From contig PHEC01000023.1 in the NCBI GenBank assembly GCA_002841115.1, forward strand, positions 1-63,263: a stretch of 63,263 nt of DNA, given 5' to 3'. Positions 28,951 to 37,199 of the stretch are shown one piece after another (positions within the stretch are counted from its first letter, which is position 1; the number at the start of each line of letters is the position of its first letter). This DNA comes from Alphaproteobacteria bacterium HGW-Alphaproteobacteria-6 (GTDB taxonomy: Bacteria > Pseudomonadota > Alphaproteobacteria > Rhodobacterales > Rhodobacteraceae). The position numbers and the translations under genes were made by a program. The notes beneath the pieces were generated by a model that did not search any database, was not told the origin of the DNA, and worked only from the letters and a program-made list of their open reading frames with translations.

Positions 28951-30765
28951 ATGTTCCAGAGCTTCGAATCCACCGCCCGCCCCGAACAGGGGCCGCCCCG
29001 GCTGGCGGCGCTCAGGGCGGAACTGGCGCGGGCCGGGCTTGACGGCTTCATCGTGCCGCGCGCCGATGTGCATCAGGGCGAATATGTCGCCCCCGCCGAC
29101 CAGCGGCTGGCCTGGCTGACCGGCTTCACCGGCTCGGCCGGGTTCGCCGTCGTGCTGCCCGCCGTCGCCGGGGTCTTCGTCGACGGGCGCTATCGCACCC
29201 AGGTCAGGGCGCAGGTCGATCCGGGCCATTTCACCCCGGTCAACTGGCCCGAGGTGAAGCCCGGCGCCTGGCTGAAGGACCATCTGCCGGCGGGCCGGGT
29301 CGGCTTTGATCCCTGGCTGCACACTCGAAAAGACATCGCCGAGCTCGAGGCGGCGCTGCAAGGCTCCGCCGTCACTTTGTGCCCGGTCGCCAATCCGGTC
29401 GATGCGGTCTGGGCCGACCGGCCCGCCGCGCCGTCCGGGCCGGTGACGGTCCAGCCGCTGGATCTGGCCGGCGAGGCACATGAGGACAAGTGCCGCCGCA
29501 TCGGCGCGCTGATCGGCCGCGACGGGCAAGAGGCCGCGGTGCTGACCCTGCCCGATTCCATCGCCTGGCTTCTGAACATCCGCGGCCGCGATGTCGAGCG
29601 CAACCCGGTGGTCCATGCCTTCGCCATCCTCGATGCCCGCGGCCGTCTGACCCTGTTCATCGCGCCCGAAAAGCTGGACGACACGGTGCGCGCCCATCTT
29701 GGCGCCGGGGTGACGATCCGCCCGCCCGCCGCCTTCGCCCCGGCGCTGCGCATGCTCAAGGGGCCGGTCCGGGTTGATCCTGCCACCGCGCCGCTTCAGG
29801 TCTGGCGCGAGCTGGAAGAGGCCGGGATCACCGCGGTTCCCGGCGCCGACCCCTGCCTCTTGCCCAAGGCGCGCAAGAAACCGGCCGAGATCGCCGGGAT
29901 GGAGGCCGCGCATCTGCGCGACGGCGCGGCAATGGTCGAGTTCCTCGCCTGGTGTGACGCCGAGGCGCCGAAGGGCGGCCAGAGCGAGATCAGCCTGGTC
30001 ACGGCGCTGGAAGGCTTTCGCCGCGCCACCAACCGGCTGGAGGACATCAGCTTCGAGACGATCTGCGGCGCCGGCCCGAACGGCGCGATCATGCATTACC
30101 GGGTGACCGAGGAGACCAGCCGCCGGGTCCGCGCCGGCGAGATCGTGGTGGTCGATTCGGGGGGCCAGTATCTTGACGGCACCACCGACATCACCCGCAC
30201 CATTGCCATCGGCCCCGCCGCGGCGATCGACCCCGAGGCCCGTGCCGCCTTCACCCGCGTCCTGCAGGGCATGATCGCGATCTCGCGGCTGCGCTGGCCG
30301 GTGGGGCTGGCCGGGGCGCATCTCGACACGGTCGCGCGCTACAGCCTCTGGCTGGCCGGGCAGGATTTCGATCATGGCACCGGCCATGGGGTCGGGGCAC
30401 ATCTTTCGGTGCATGAGGGGCCGCAGAGGCTGGCGCGGTCAGGCGACGTGCCGCTTGAGCCTGGGATGATCCTGTCGAACGAGCCCGGCTATTACCGCGA
30501 GGGCGCCTTCGGCATCAGGATCGAGAACCTGGTGCTGGTGGAAGAGGCGCCGGCCCTGCCGGGCGGCGATGCGCAGCGCGCGATGCTGTGCTTTCGCACC
30601 CTGACATGGGTGCCGATCGACCGGCGGCTGATCGACGCCGAGGCGCTGACCGGGCCCGAGCGCGCCTGGCTTGACGCCTATCACGCCGAGGTCGCGGAGC
30701 GGATCGGCCCGCGGGTCAGCGCGAGCGCACGCCTCTGGCTCGACGCGGCGACCCGGCCGCTTTGA
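28951..30765 (+). CDS. Xaa-Pro aminopeptidase (aminopeptidase P, M24B)
   Basis: This 604-residue metallopeptidase removes the N-terminal residue from Xaa-Pro peptides. Two N-terminal creatinase-like domains precede the pita-bread catalytic domain. The five metal ligands are D402 (VVDSGGQYLDGT), D413 (TDITRT), H479 (GHGVGAHLSVHEGP), E511 (NEPGYY) and E525 (IRIENLV). The ~600-residue form resembles eukaryotic cytosolic aminopeptidase P rather than the ~440-residue E. coli PepP. The start at 28951 (MFQSFESTARP) was chosen since the open frame upstream is not family-like. Confidence 0.95.
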   Translation: MFQSFESTARPEQGPPRLAALRAELARAGLDGFIVPRADVHQGEYVAPADQRLAWLTGFTGSAGFAVVLPAVAGVFVDGRYRTQVRAQVDPGHFTPVNWPEVKPGAWLKDHLPAGRVGFDPWLHTRKDIAELEAALQGSAVTLCPVANPVDAVWADRPAAPSGPVTVQPLDLAGEAHEDKCRRIGALIGRDGQEAAVLTLPDSIAWLLNIRGRDVERNPVVHAFAILDARGRLTLFIAPEKLDDTVRAHLGAGVTIRPPAAFAPALRMLKGPVRVDPATAPLQVWRELEEAGITAVPGADPCLLPKARKKPAEIAGMEAAHLRDGAAMVEFLAWCDAEAPKGGQSEISLVTALEGFRRATNRLEDISFETICGAGPNGAIMHYRVTEETSRRVRAGEIVVVDSGGQYLDGTTDITRTIAIGPAAAIDPEARAAFTRVLQGMIAISRLRWPVGLAGAHLDTVARYSLWLAGQDFDHGTGHGVGAHLSVHEGPQRLARSGDVPLEPGMILSNEPGYYREGAFGIRIENLVLVEEAPALPGGDAQRAMLCFRTLTWVPIDRRLIDAEALTGPERAWLDAYHAEVAERIGPRVSASARLWLDAATRPL

Positions 30766-30841
30766 TCCTCGCGCGCAGCTTGCGCGAACGCCCGCCCCCC
30801 GCGCCGGACGGCGCGCACCCGAAACCGGTGCGCCAGCGCCC

Positions 30842-32518
30842 TCAGTCGTGCTCTTCGGCGGCGGTTTCGGCCAGGGCGCGGGCATAGGCGCCAAGCGCAT
30901 CGGCGCGAAACACCGCACCCATCGGCGCTGCGTCCGCCTCGGTCGCGCCGGGCGGCAGCACCGGCAGGAAATCGGCACCGGTCCGCTCGAAAAGCCGCAG
31001 GGCGCCTTCAAGGGTTGCCTCGGCGCGCAGGGCGATGCCCTCGGCGATCAGCGCCCGGCAGGCATCGCCCGGCGCCGCGCGCGGATCGTCCATCGGCCTC
31101 AGGATCGCGGCCAGCGGGATCGTCCCGGCCAGCCAGGCCTGCGGCCCCGCCGCCAGCGGCACCCCGCGCCGCTCCAGCTGGGTCAGGAAGAACGACCGGT
31201 CGACCAGCCGCGAGGCAACCGCGGTCGACAGCGACACCGCGGTCATCACCGCGATCCCGGTCTCCCAGTCGCCGGTCATCTCGAAGACGATGAGCGCGGT
31301 CGAGATCGGCGCGCCGAGGACCGCGGCGGCGACCGCCCCCATCCCGGCCAGCGCATAGACCGTCTCGGCGCCCGAGACCTCGGGCAGAAAACCGGTCGCG
31401 ATCAGCCCGAAGGCCAGCCCGGTCAGCGAACCGATCACCAGCGCCGGCGAGAACATGCCGCCGCCCATCCGCCCGCCGATGGTGACCGCCACCGCAAGCA
31501 CCTTGACGGCGGCGAAAAGCACTGCGGCGCCGAGGCCGATCCGCCCGGTCAGCGCCGCCGATGTCGTCTCGTAGCCGACGCCGATGATATGGGGAAAGCC
31601 GATCGCCAGCGCGCCCAGAAGCGCACCGGCAAGGGTCGGTCGCAGCCAGCGCGGCATGGCGGTGGCGCGCTGCACCCGGTCGCCCAGATCCTCGGCCAGG
31701 AAGACCGAGCGCATCAGGACCACCGCGACCAGACCCGAGACCAGCCCGAGGATCAGGAAGGCCGGCAGTTCGGCATAGAACGACAACCCGCCCTTGTCGG
31801 GCAGGATGAACTCGGTCACCCCGCCGAACTCGATCCGGTTGATCACCGTGCCGGCCACCGCGGCGATCGCGATCGGACCGAAGGCATGGACGGCGAAATG
31901 CCGCAGCACCACCTCGAGCGCAAAGATCGCCCCGGCGATCGGCGCATTGAAGCTGGCCGAGACCGCACCGGCCACCGCGCAGCCGAGAAGATCGCGCCCG
32001 GTGATGCCGCCGGCATTGATCCGCGCCGAGACCCAGGTCGCGATCACCGCGGCGAGATGCACCACCGGCCCCTCGCGCCCCGATGAGCCGCCCGAGCCGA
32101 GGGTGATCAGCGAAGCGGCGGCCGAGGCAAGCCCGGCCCGCATCTCGACCCGGCCACCACGCAGCGCCGCGCCCTCGATCACGTCGGCGACCGCGCGCAC
32201 CCGGCCGTCCGGGGTGAAGCGGTCAAGGATCAGCCCGACCACGAGGCCGCCGAGGATCGGGATCGCCAGCACCCACCACCACGGCAAGCCACCGGCGACC
32301 GAGGCAAGCTGCATGTCGTCGGTGCCGTAAAGCCGCGTCTGCAAGGCCGCGATGCCCTTGCGAAAGCCCAGTGCGGCAAACCCGGCGGCGATGCCGATCA
32401 CCAGCGCCATCAGCCAGAAGGCCGCCGCGCCGGGTCCGTGCCGGTGCAGGCGCGACAGGACCGCGGACCGCCGGCCGCCGCTGGCCGGGATCGGGGCATC
32501 CTGTCCTTGCCGTGCCAT
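30842..32518 (-). CDS. ClC-family chloride channel/transporter with C-terminal CBS-like region
   Basis: The 558-residue membrane protein has many helices. The ClC selectivity motifs are GSGGSSGREGPVV (the E of GREGP is the gating glutamate) and GGRMGGGMFSPALVIG. From about residue 470 a soluble C-terminal part looks like a degenerate CBS pair. The first motif reads GSGGSSG rather than the GSGIP of the Cl-/H+ antiporter EcClC, so anion preference is not certain. It stands alone, convergent with the aminopeptidase P gene and divergent from the flavin dehydrogenase gene. Confidence 0.92.
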   Translation of the reverse strand: MARQGQDAPIPASGGRRSAVLSRLHRHGPGAAAFWLMALVIGIAAGFAALGFRKGIAALQTRLYGTDDMQLASVAGGLPWWWVLAIPILGGLVVGLILDRFTPDGRVRAVADVIEGAALRGGRVEMRAGLASAAASLITLGSGGSSGREGPVVHLAAVIATWVSARINAGGITGRDLLGCAVAGAVSASFNAPIAGAIFALEVVLRHFAVHAFGPIAIAAVAGTVINRIEFGGVTEFILPDKGGLSFYAELPAFLILGLVSGLVAVVLMRSVFLAEDLGDRVQRATAMPRWLRPTLAGALLGALAIGFPHIIGVGYETTSAALTGRIGLGAAVLFAAVKVLAVAVTIGGRMGGGMFSPALVIGSLTGLAFGLIATGFLPEVSGAETVYALAGMGAVAAAVLGAPISTALIVFEMTGDWETGIAVMTAVSLSTAVASRLVDRSFFLTQLERRGVPLAAGPQAWLAGTIPLAAILRPMDDPRAAPGDACRALIAEGIALRAEATLEGALRLFERTGADFLPVLPPGATEADAAPMGAVFRADALGAYARALAETAAEEHD

Positions 32519-32648
32519 CGCGCCCCCCTTCCGGCCCTGCCCCGCCCACGGTCGCGCATCGCGGCCGGCGGCCCACCTGCGCGCGGGTCTTTCGCAGCAC
32601 CCGGACCTCGCCTAGGCTGGTGCGGCAACCTTTGAGCGAAAGACCGCC

Positions 32649-34025
32649 ATGACCCATCAGGCAGCCCTTGAGGCGCTTTCCTCCCTTCTAGGCGATCGGC
32701 TGGTGCGCTCCAAGTCCGATCGCGATGCCCATGGCGCCAGCGAGGCCTGGTTCGCCGCCGCCCCGCCCGACGCCGTCGCCTACCCCGAGACCACCGCCGA
32801 GGTGGCGCAAGCGGTGGCGATCTGTGCCCGCCACGGCTGCCCGGTGGTGCCCTGGGGGGCGGGCAGTTCGCTTGAGGGCCACGCGCTGGCGATCCGCGGC
32901 GGGGTGAGCTTCGACATGGGCCGGATGAACCGGCTGCTGGCGGTCCGCGCCGGCGACATGCAGGCGGTGGTGCAGCCGGGGCTGACCCGCGAGGCGCTGA
33001 ATGCCGAATTGCGCACCACCGGGCTGATGTTTCCGATCGACCCCGGCGCCAATGCAACGCTGGGCGGCATGGCGGCGACGCGGGCCTCGGGCACCACCGC
33101 GGTGCGCTACGGCACGATGCGCGACAATGTCATGGCGCTTGAGGTGGTGCTGGCCGACGGCAGGGTGATCCGCACCGGCTCGGGGGCGCGCAAATCCTCG
33201 GCGGGCTACGACCTGACCGGGCTTTTCACCGGATCGGAGGGCACCCTGGGGGTGATCACCGAACTGACGCTGCGCCTGCATGGCCAACCCGAGGCGATCA
33301 CCGCGGCGACCTGCGCCTTCGCCGATTTCGCCGCCGCGGTCGATACCGTGATCGCCACCATCCAGACCGGCATCGGCGTGGCGCGGATCGAGTTCGTCGA
33401 CGAGGCGATCGCGCGGATCTTCAACGCGCAAAGCGGTGCCGCGCTGCCCGAGGCCCCGCATCTTCTGGTCGAGTTTCACGGCTCCGAACAGTCGGTCGCC
33501 GAGGACGCCCGCCGCTTCGGCGAGATCGTCGCCGAGATGGGCGGCGCCGACTTCCGGTGGGCGACGACGACCGAGGACCGCGACCGGCTCTGGCAGATGC
33601 GCCACCGCGCCTATCCGGCCTGCATCGCTTCACGGCCCGGCTCGATCGGGCTGGTCACCGATATCTGCGTGCCGATCTCGCGCCTCGCCGAGGCGGTGGC
33701 CGAGACCCGCGCCGACATCACCGAAGCGGGCCTGATCGGGCCGATCCTCGGCCATGTCGGGGACGGCAACTTCCACGCGATCCTGCTGCTGGAACGCGGC
33801 AACGAGGGCGAACTGGCCCGGGCCAAGGCGATCGCCGAACGGCTGGCCGAACGGGCGCTGCGCCTTGGCGGCACGATGACCGGCGAACATGGCGTGGGCC
33901 TTGGCAAGCGCGGCCTGATGGCACGCGAACATGGCGTCGGGTGGGAGGTGATGGGGCGGATCAAGGCCGCCCTCGACCCCGCCGGCATCCTCAACCCCGG
34001 CAAGCTGGTGCCCGGCCCGGACTGA
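32649..34025 (+). CDS. FAD-linked oxidoreductase, D-lactate dehydrogenase (cytochrome)-like
   Basis: This 458-residue protein belongs to the VAO/PCMH flavoprotein family. The FAD-binding half has PVVPWGAGSSLEGHALAIRG, IDPGANATLGGMAATRASGT and YDLTGLFTGSEGTLGVITEL. The C-terminal half has the metal-site block GHVGDGNFHAILL and the ending MTGEHGVGLGKRGLMAREHG. It fits LDHD/GlcD-type enzymes oxidising D-2-hydroxy acids such as D-lactate or glycolate. No glcEF partners are adjacent, so a single-subunit D-lactate dehydrogenase is more likely than glycolate oxidase. Confidence 0.92.
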   Translation: MTHQAALEALSSLLGDRLVRSKSDRDAHGASEAWFAAAPPDAVAYPETTAEVAQAVAICARHGCPVVPWGAGSSLEGHALAIRGGVSFDMGRMNRLLAVRAGDMQAVVQPGLTREALNAELRTTGLMFPIDPGANATLGGMAATRASGTTAVRYGTMRDNVMALEVVLADGRVIRTGSGARKSSAGYDLTGLFTGSEGTLGVITELTLRLHGQPEAITAATCAFADFAAAVDTVIATIQTGIGVARIEFVDEAIARIFNAQSGAALPEAPHLLVEFHGSEQSVAEDARRFGEIVAEMGGADFRWATTTEDRDRLWQMRHRAYPACIASRPGSIGLVTDICVPISRLAEAVAETRADITEAGLIGPILGHVGDGNFHAILLLERGNEGELARAKAIAERLAERALRLGGTMTGEHGVGLGKRGLMAREHGVGWEVMGRIKAALDPAGILNPGKLVPGPD

Positions 34026-34072
34026 GGCGCGCGGGGCGGGCCCGGCGCAGCCCGGTGCCGGCGCAGCCCGGG

Positions 34073-34864
34073 TCAGACCCCCGCCGCCGCCCGCAACGAC
34101 CGCACCCGGGCCGGCGGGATCGCCGCGATCTCGACCCCGGTGAAGACATGCAGCGTGCCGAGGTCATGGTCGATGACCGCGTGATCGCTGACCCAGCCGC
34201 CCATCATCAGATAGGTCCTGAGCAGCGGCGGCATCTGGGCGGCGGCGCGCCGCGGATCGGCGGGCCTGGTGCCAAGCCGGCGGGCGAAGGCAAAGACCCC
34301 CGGCGTCCCGTCCCCCCGCCCCTTGATCCCCGGCCCCTTGATCCCCGGCCCCTTGATCTCCGGCCGCCAGCGGCCCGGCGCCAGATGACCGGCGCGCAGC
34401 ATCGCGAAAGTATCCAGATAGGCGCCGGCATCGGTGCCGGCAAACGAGGTGCAGCCAAACAGCATGCCGACCCCGCCGGCCAGGACCAGCCGCGTCAGCG
34501 CCGCCCAGGCCAGGCGCAGGACATCGGGATCGTGGTGGTCGGGATCAAGGCAGAAGCGCCCGACCTCGGCCATCGGCGCGCCGAACCGCGCCAGCGCCGC
34601 CAGATCGTAGAACTGCGCCGAATAGCTTTGCCCGATCTCGGCGCCACCGGCGAGCGGCAGGACCCGGAAGCAGCCGACCAGGGTCGCCGCCGGCATCGCC
34701 TCGATCAGCACATGGCGGCAACGCCGGTCGAAGCGGTCGCAGTCGCGCGCAATGCCCTTCGCGGTCAGGCCGAAGGCCCGCGCCCGAAGCGCTTGCGCCC
34801 GCCGCAGATCCTGCGCTGTCGTGGCCAGCCGCGCCCGCAGGCGGCCGCGTTCGACGATCACCAT
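34073..34864 (-). CDS. olsB: L-ornithine N(alpha)-acyltransferase OlsB
   Basis: This 263-residue GNAT-fold enzyme transfers a 3-hydroxyacyl group from ACP to ornithine to make lyso-ornithine lipid. The family opening GRLRARLATTAQDLRRAQAL and RARAFG is followed by EIGQSYSAQFYDL, AEVGRFCLDP and MLFGCTSFAGTD, all characteristic. The start at 34864 (MVIVERGRLR) has GGGAG 11 nt upstream; an ATG at 34882 is possible. A 15-bp tandem repeat inserts IKGPG units after residue 166. olsA is not next to it. Confidence 0.92.
   Translation of the reverse strand: MVIVERGRLRARLATTAQDLRRAQALRARAFGLTAKGIARDCDRFDRRCRHVLIEAMPAATLVGCFRVLPLAGGAEIGQSYSAQFYDLAALARFGAPMAEVGRFCLDPDHHDPDVLRLAWAALTRLVLAGGVGMLFGCTSFAGTDAGAYLDTFAMLRAGHLAPGRWRPEIKGPGIKGPGIKGRGDGTPGVFAFARRLGTRPADPRRAAAQMPPLLRTYLMMGGWVSDHAVIDHDLGTLHVFTGVEIAAIPPARVRSLRAAAGV
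34319..34363 (-). repeat. 15-bp tandem repeat, 3 copies, inside olsB
   Basis: Three contiguous units of CCCCTTGATCCCCGG (the third has one change) add an in-frame EIKGPGIKGPGIKGRG stretch to OlsB. Confidence 0.9.
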
Positions 34865-35001
34865 CCGCCCCGCTCCCGGCATTTGCGCCGTGATGGCTTG
34901 GCGCCCGCCCGTCGGGCGCCTAGATTGATCGTGAGCCTAGCCGAATCCGGCGACCGCCGGGTGACAAAACGCGACAGGCCTGACCGAGGAAGGACCGCGT
35001 G

Positions 35002-35469
35002 ATGCCGAAATCGTCCCCGCCCCCCGATGCTGGCCCCTATCCGACACCAGATCCGGCTCGGCATCCCGCCACGGCCCCGCGCCCTGATCTCGATGATGCC
35101 GAGTGGCGCGCGCGGCTGACCGATCTGGCCTACCGTGTCACCCGCCGCCATGCGACCGAGCGCCCGTTCAGCCATGACGATTTCCCCAAGGGGCCGGCGG
35201 TCTATCGCTGCATCTGCTGCGACGCGGTGCTGTTCGACGCCGCCGAAAAGTTCGAGTCCGGCACCGGCTGGCCCAGCTTCTGGCAGCCACGCAGCCCCGA
35301 AGCGGTGGGCCAGACCGAGGACCGCAGCTGGTTCATGCGCCGGACCGAGGTCCATTGCGCCGCCTGCGACGCCCATCTTGGCCATGTCTTTCCCGACGGG
35401 CCGCCGCCGACCGGGCTGCGCTACTGCATCAACGGCGTGGCGCTCAGGCATTGCCCCGAGCCAGGCTGA
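35002..35469 (+). CDS. msrB: Cytosolic peptide methionine-(R)-sulfoxide reductase MsrB
   Basis: This second MsrB of the window has 155 residues and no signal peptide. The zinc cysteines are C70/C73 (CICC) and C119/C122 (CAAC); the catalytic cysteine is C142 in GLRYCINGVAL. The first 30 residues are Pro-rich and poorly conserved. GAGGAAGGA at 34986-34994 is the ribosome site; an in-frame GTG at 34999 directly precedes the ATG. It is divergent from olsB and convergent with the BamE-like gene. Confidence 0.95.
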   Translation: MPKSSPPPDAGPYPTPDPARHPATAPRPDLDDAEWRARLTDLAYRVTRRHATERPFSHDDFPKGPAVYRCICCDAVLFDAAEKFESGTGWPSFWQPRSPEAVGQTEDRSWFMRRTEVHCAACDAHLGHVFPDGPPPTGLRYCINGVALRHCPEPG

Positions 35470-35494
35470 CCCCGGCCCGCACCGACAGTCCGCT

Positions 35495-35569
35495 GGGCCT
35501 CAGTTGACGGGGCCTCAGTTGACGGGGCCTCAGTTGACGGGGTCTCAGTTGACCGGGCCTCAGTTGCCG
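35495..35569. repeat. 15-bp tandem repeat, 5 copies, over the bamE-like 3' end
   Basis: Five contiguous units of GGGCCTCAGTTGACG (two variants). The unit carrying the BamE-like stop codon is the last one. As 15 is a multiple of three, each of the other four units repeats an in-frame Asn-stop (AAC TGA) behind the real stop. Confidence 0.92.
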
Positions 35570-36024
35570 CCGCCGAAGACCTGCCCGCCCGAGACATTGC
35601 CGATATTGCCCAGAAGCTGGCGCAGGAAGCTGACGCCCTTGATGTTGCTGTCGGTGACCCGGCGCGAGATGGCGACGACCTGGCCGTCCTGAAGGCCGAA
35701 ACGCTCGACATTGCTGACCAGCCCCGCCTCGTCGAAACTGATCGCGACGACCTGGCGTTCCACCTCTTTCGGCGCGCGCATGCCGTAGTGGCGGAAACGG
35801 CTGCCGACGTAATACCAGGCCGACCCGGTCAGAAGCCCCGACGACGCCGGCCGGCCGACGGTCTGGCCGACGATCTCGCGGGTCGACTGGCCGACGACGA
35901 TGCGCTCCAGTTCGTCCTCGCGCGGCACATAGCCGTGGTTGCGGTAGATCGGTGTGCAGGCCGCGACCGCGACCAGCATCAACGCGATCAACCCGCGCCG
36001 CGCCCCGGAACCGACCTTGCCCAT
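35560..36024 (-). CDS. bamE: BamE/SmpA-like outer-membrane assembly lipoprotein
   Basis: The 154-residue exported lipoprotein has a signal peptide ending in LVAVAAC with C23 as the lipidation site. ELERIVVGQSTREIVGQTVG and SAWYYVGSRFRHYG match the SmpA/OmlA domain of BamE, a helper of the beta-barrel assembly machine at the outer membrane. The start is the ATG at 36024, 6 nt after AAGAGG; the in-frame ATG at 36030 directly abuts that site. It is divergent from the DUF177 gene, the usual order in Rhodobacteraceae. Confidence 0.9.
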   Translation of the reverse strand: MGKVGSGARRGLIALMLVAVAACTPIYRNHGYVPREDELERIVVGQSTREIVGQTVGRPASSGLLTGSAWYYVGSRFRHYGMRAPKEVERQVVAISFDEAGLVSNVERFGLQDGQVVAISRRVTDSNIKGVSFLRQLLGNIGNVSGGQVFGGGN

Positions 36025-36147
36025 CACCATCCTCTTGCCTTGCCGACCGAAGCCCACTATCGCGCTTATACCAAGGCGGGGCCCTGCTTCAAGGACCACC
36101 ACAGCGCGCGGCCGCCCCCGCCCCGCCGCCAAGCAAGGACCCCGGCG

Positions 36148-36780
36148 ATGCCGCGCAGCCCCGTCGCCCCGCATCCGATCCGCCTGACTGCCGGCGGCCG
36201 GCGCCGGGTGCAGCGGTTCGCGCTCTGCCCCGATGCCGGCGAACGGGCGGCCCTTGCCGCCGATCTCGGCATCGACGCGATCGGCCGGCTCGACTTTCGC
36301 GGCAGCCTGACCCCCGAGGGCCACAGCGACTGGCGGCTCGAGGCGGTGCTGAGCGCCAGCGTCGTGCAGCCCTGCGTCATCACCCTCGAGCCGGTGACCA
36401 CGGCGATCCGCGAGACGGTGACGCGGCGCTATGTCGATGGCTGGCAGGAGCCGCGCGGCGACGAGGTCGAGATGCCCGACGACGACAGCGCCGAGCCGCT
36501 GCCCGATGCGGTCGATCCCGCACAGGTGATGGCCGAGGCGCTGGCGTTGGCGCTGCCGCTCTATCCGCGCCGGCCCGGCGCCGGCCTTGACACCGCCGAG
36601 TTCACCCCGCCCGGATCGGCCGGCGGCGCGGCGCTGCGCCGGCCCTTTGCCGGCCTCGCAGACCTTCTCGGCGGCGGCGGTGGCGGCGGTGATACCGGCG
36701 GTGATGCCAAAGGCGGGGCCGAGGACGACGACGGGGACGGCGCTGGCGGCGGGCCCGACGACGGCGGGCCGGCCGGCTGA
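36148..36780 (+). CDS. DUF177 (YceD-like) protein
   Basis: The 210-residue protein belongs to the family that precedes rpmF in most bacteria, linked in E. coli and plants to 23S rRNA accumulation. LDFRGSLTPEGHSDWRLEAV and VQPCVITLEPVTTAIRETVT are the conserved core. The tail after about residue 165 is Gly/Asp low complexity. The start ATG at 36148 follows AAGGAC. rpmF lies 187 bp downstream. Confidence 0.9.
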   Translation: MPRSPVAPHPIRLTAGGRRRVQRFALCPDAGERAALAADLGIDAIGRLDFRGSLTPEGHSDWRLEAVLSASVVQPCVITLEPVTTAIRETVTRRYVDGWQEPRGDEVEMPDDDSAEPLPDAVDPAQVMAEALALALPLYPRRPGAGLDTAEFTPPGSAGGAALRRPFAGLADLLGGGGGGGDTGGDAKGGAEDDDGDGAGGGPDDGGPAG

Positions 36781-36832
36781 ATCCGCTTCCGTGCCGCACC
36801 CTGCCAGGCGGCGCGACACCCGCAGAAAACAC

Positions 36833-36860
36833 TTGCGCCCGACCAGAATCGCAGTATGTT
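36833..36860 (+). promoter_or_regulatory. Candidate promoter of rpmF-plsX-fabH
   Basis: TTGCGC and TATGTT hexamers are separated by 16 bp, ending 107 bp before the rpmF ATG, in an AT-richer patch of the DUF177-rpmF spacer. The match to sigma-70 consensus is moderate. Confidence 0.35.
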
Positions 36861-36967
36861 CCCGGCCTCGCTTGAATGTTGGGGTCGCACCCGGTCGCAG
36901 TCTGGCAACCAGTGACGGAACCGCACGAACACCGGGGCGCCGCGCCCCCTTTGCCCGAGGTTGAGAC

Positions 36968-37174
36968 ATGGCTGTCCCCCAGAACCGGACCACACGGTCG
37001 CGCCGCAACATGCGCCGTTCGCATGATGCTCTGGTCGCGGCCAATCCGAACGAATGCCCGAACTGCGGCGAGCTGAAGCGCCCGCACCACGTCTGCGGCG
37101 CCTGCGGCCATTACGCCGACCGGGAAGTTGTCGCGATGACCACCGAGGTCGATCTGGACGAAGACGCGGCCTGA
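36968..37174 (+). CDS. rpmF: 50S ribosomal protein L32
   Basis: The 68-residue large-subunit protein opens [20 protein letters not shown]. Four cysteines, C30/C33 and C43/C46 ([17 protein letters not shown]), form the zinc ribbon of the zinc-containing L32 form. It precedes plsX by 25 bp in the conserved rpmF-plsX-fabH order. Confidence 0.98.
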   Translation: MAVPQNRTTRSRRNMRRSHDALVAANPNECPNCGELKRPHHVCGACGHYADREVVAMTTEVDLDEDAA

Positions 37175-37199
37175 GGGCCGCGCGCGGGCTGCGGGAAAC

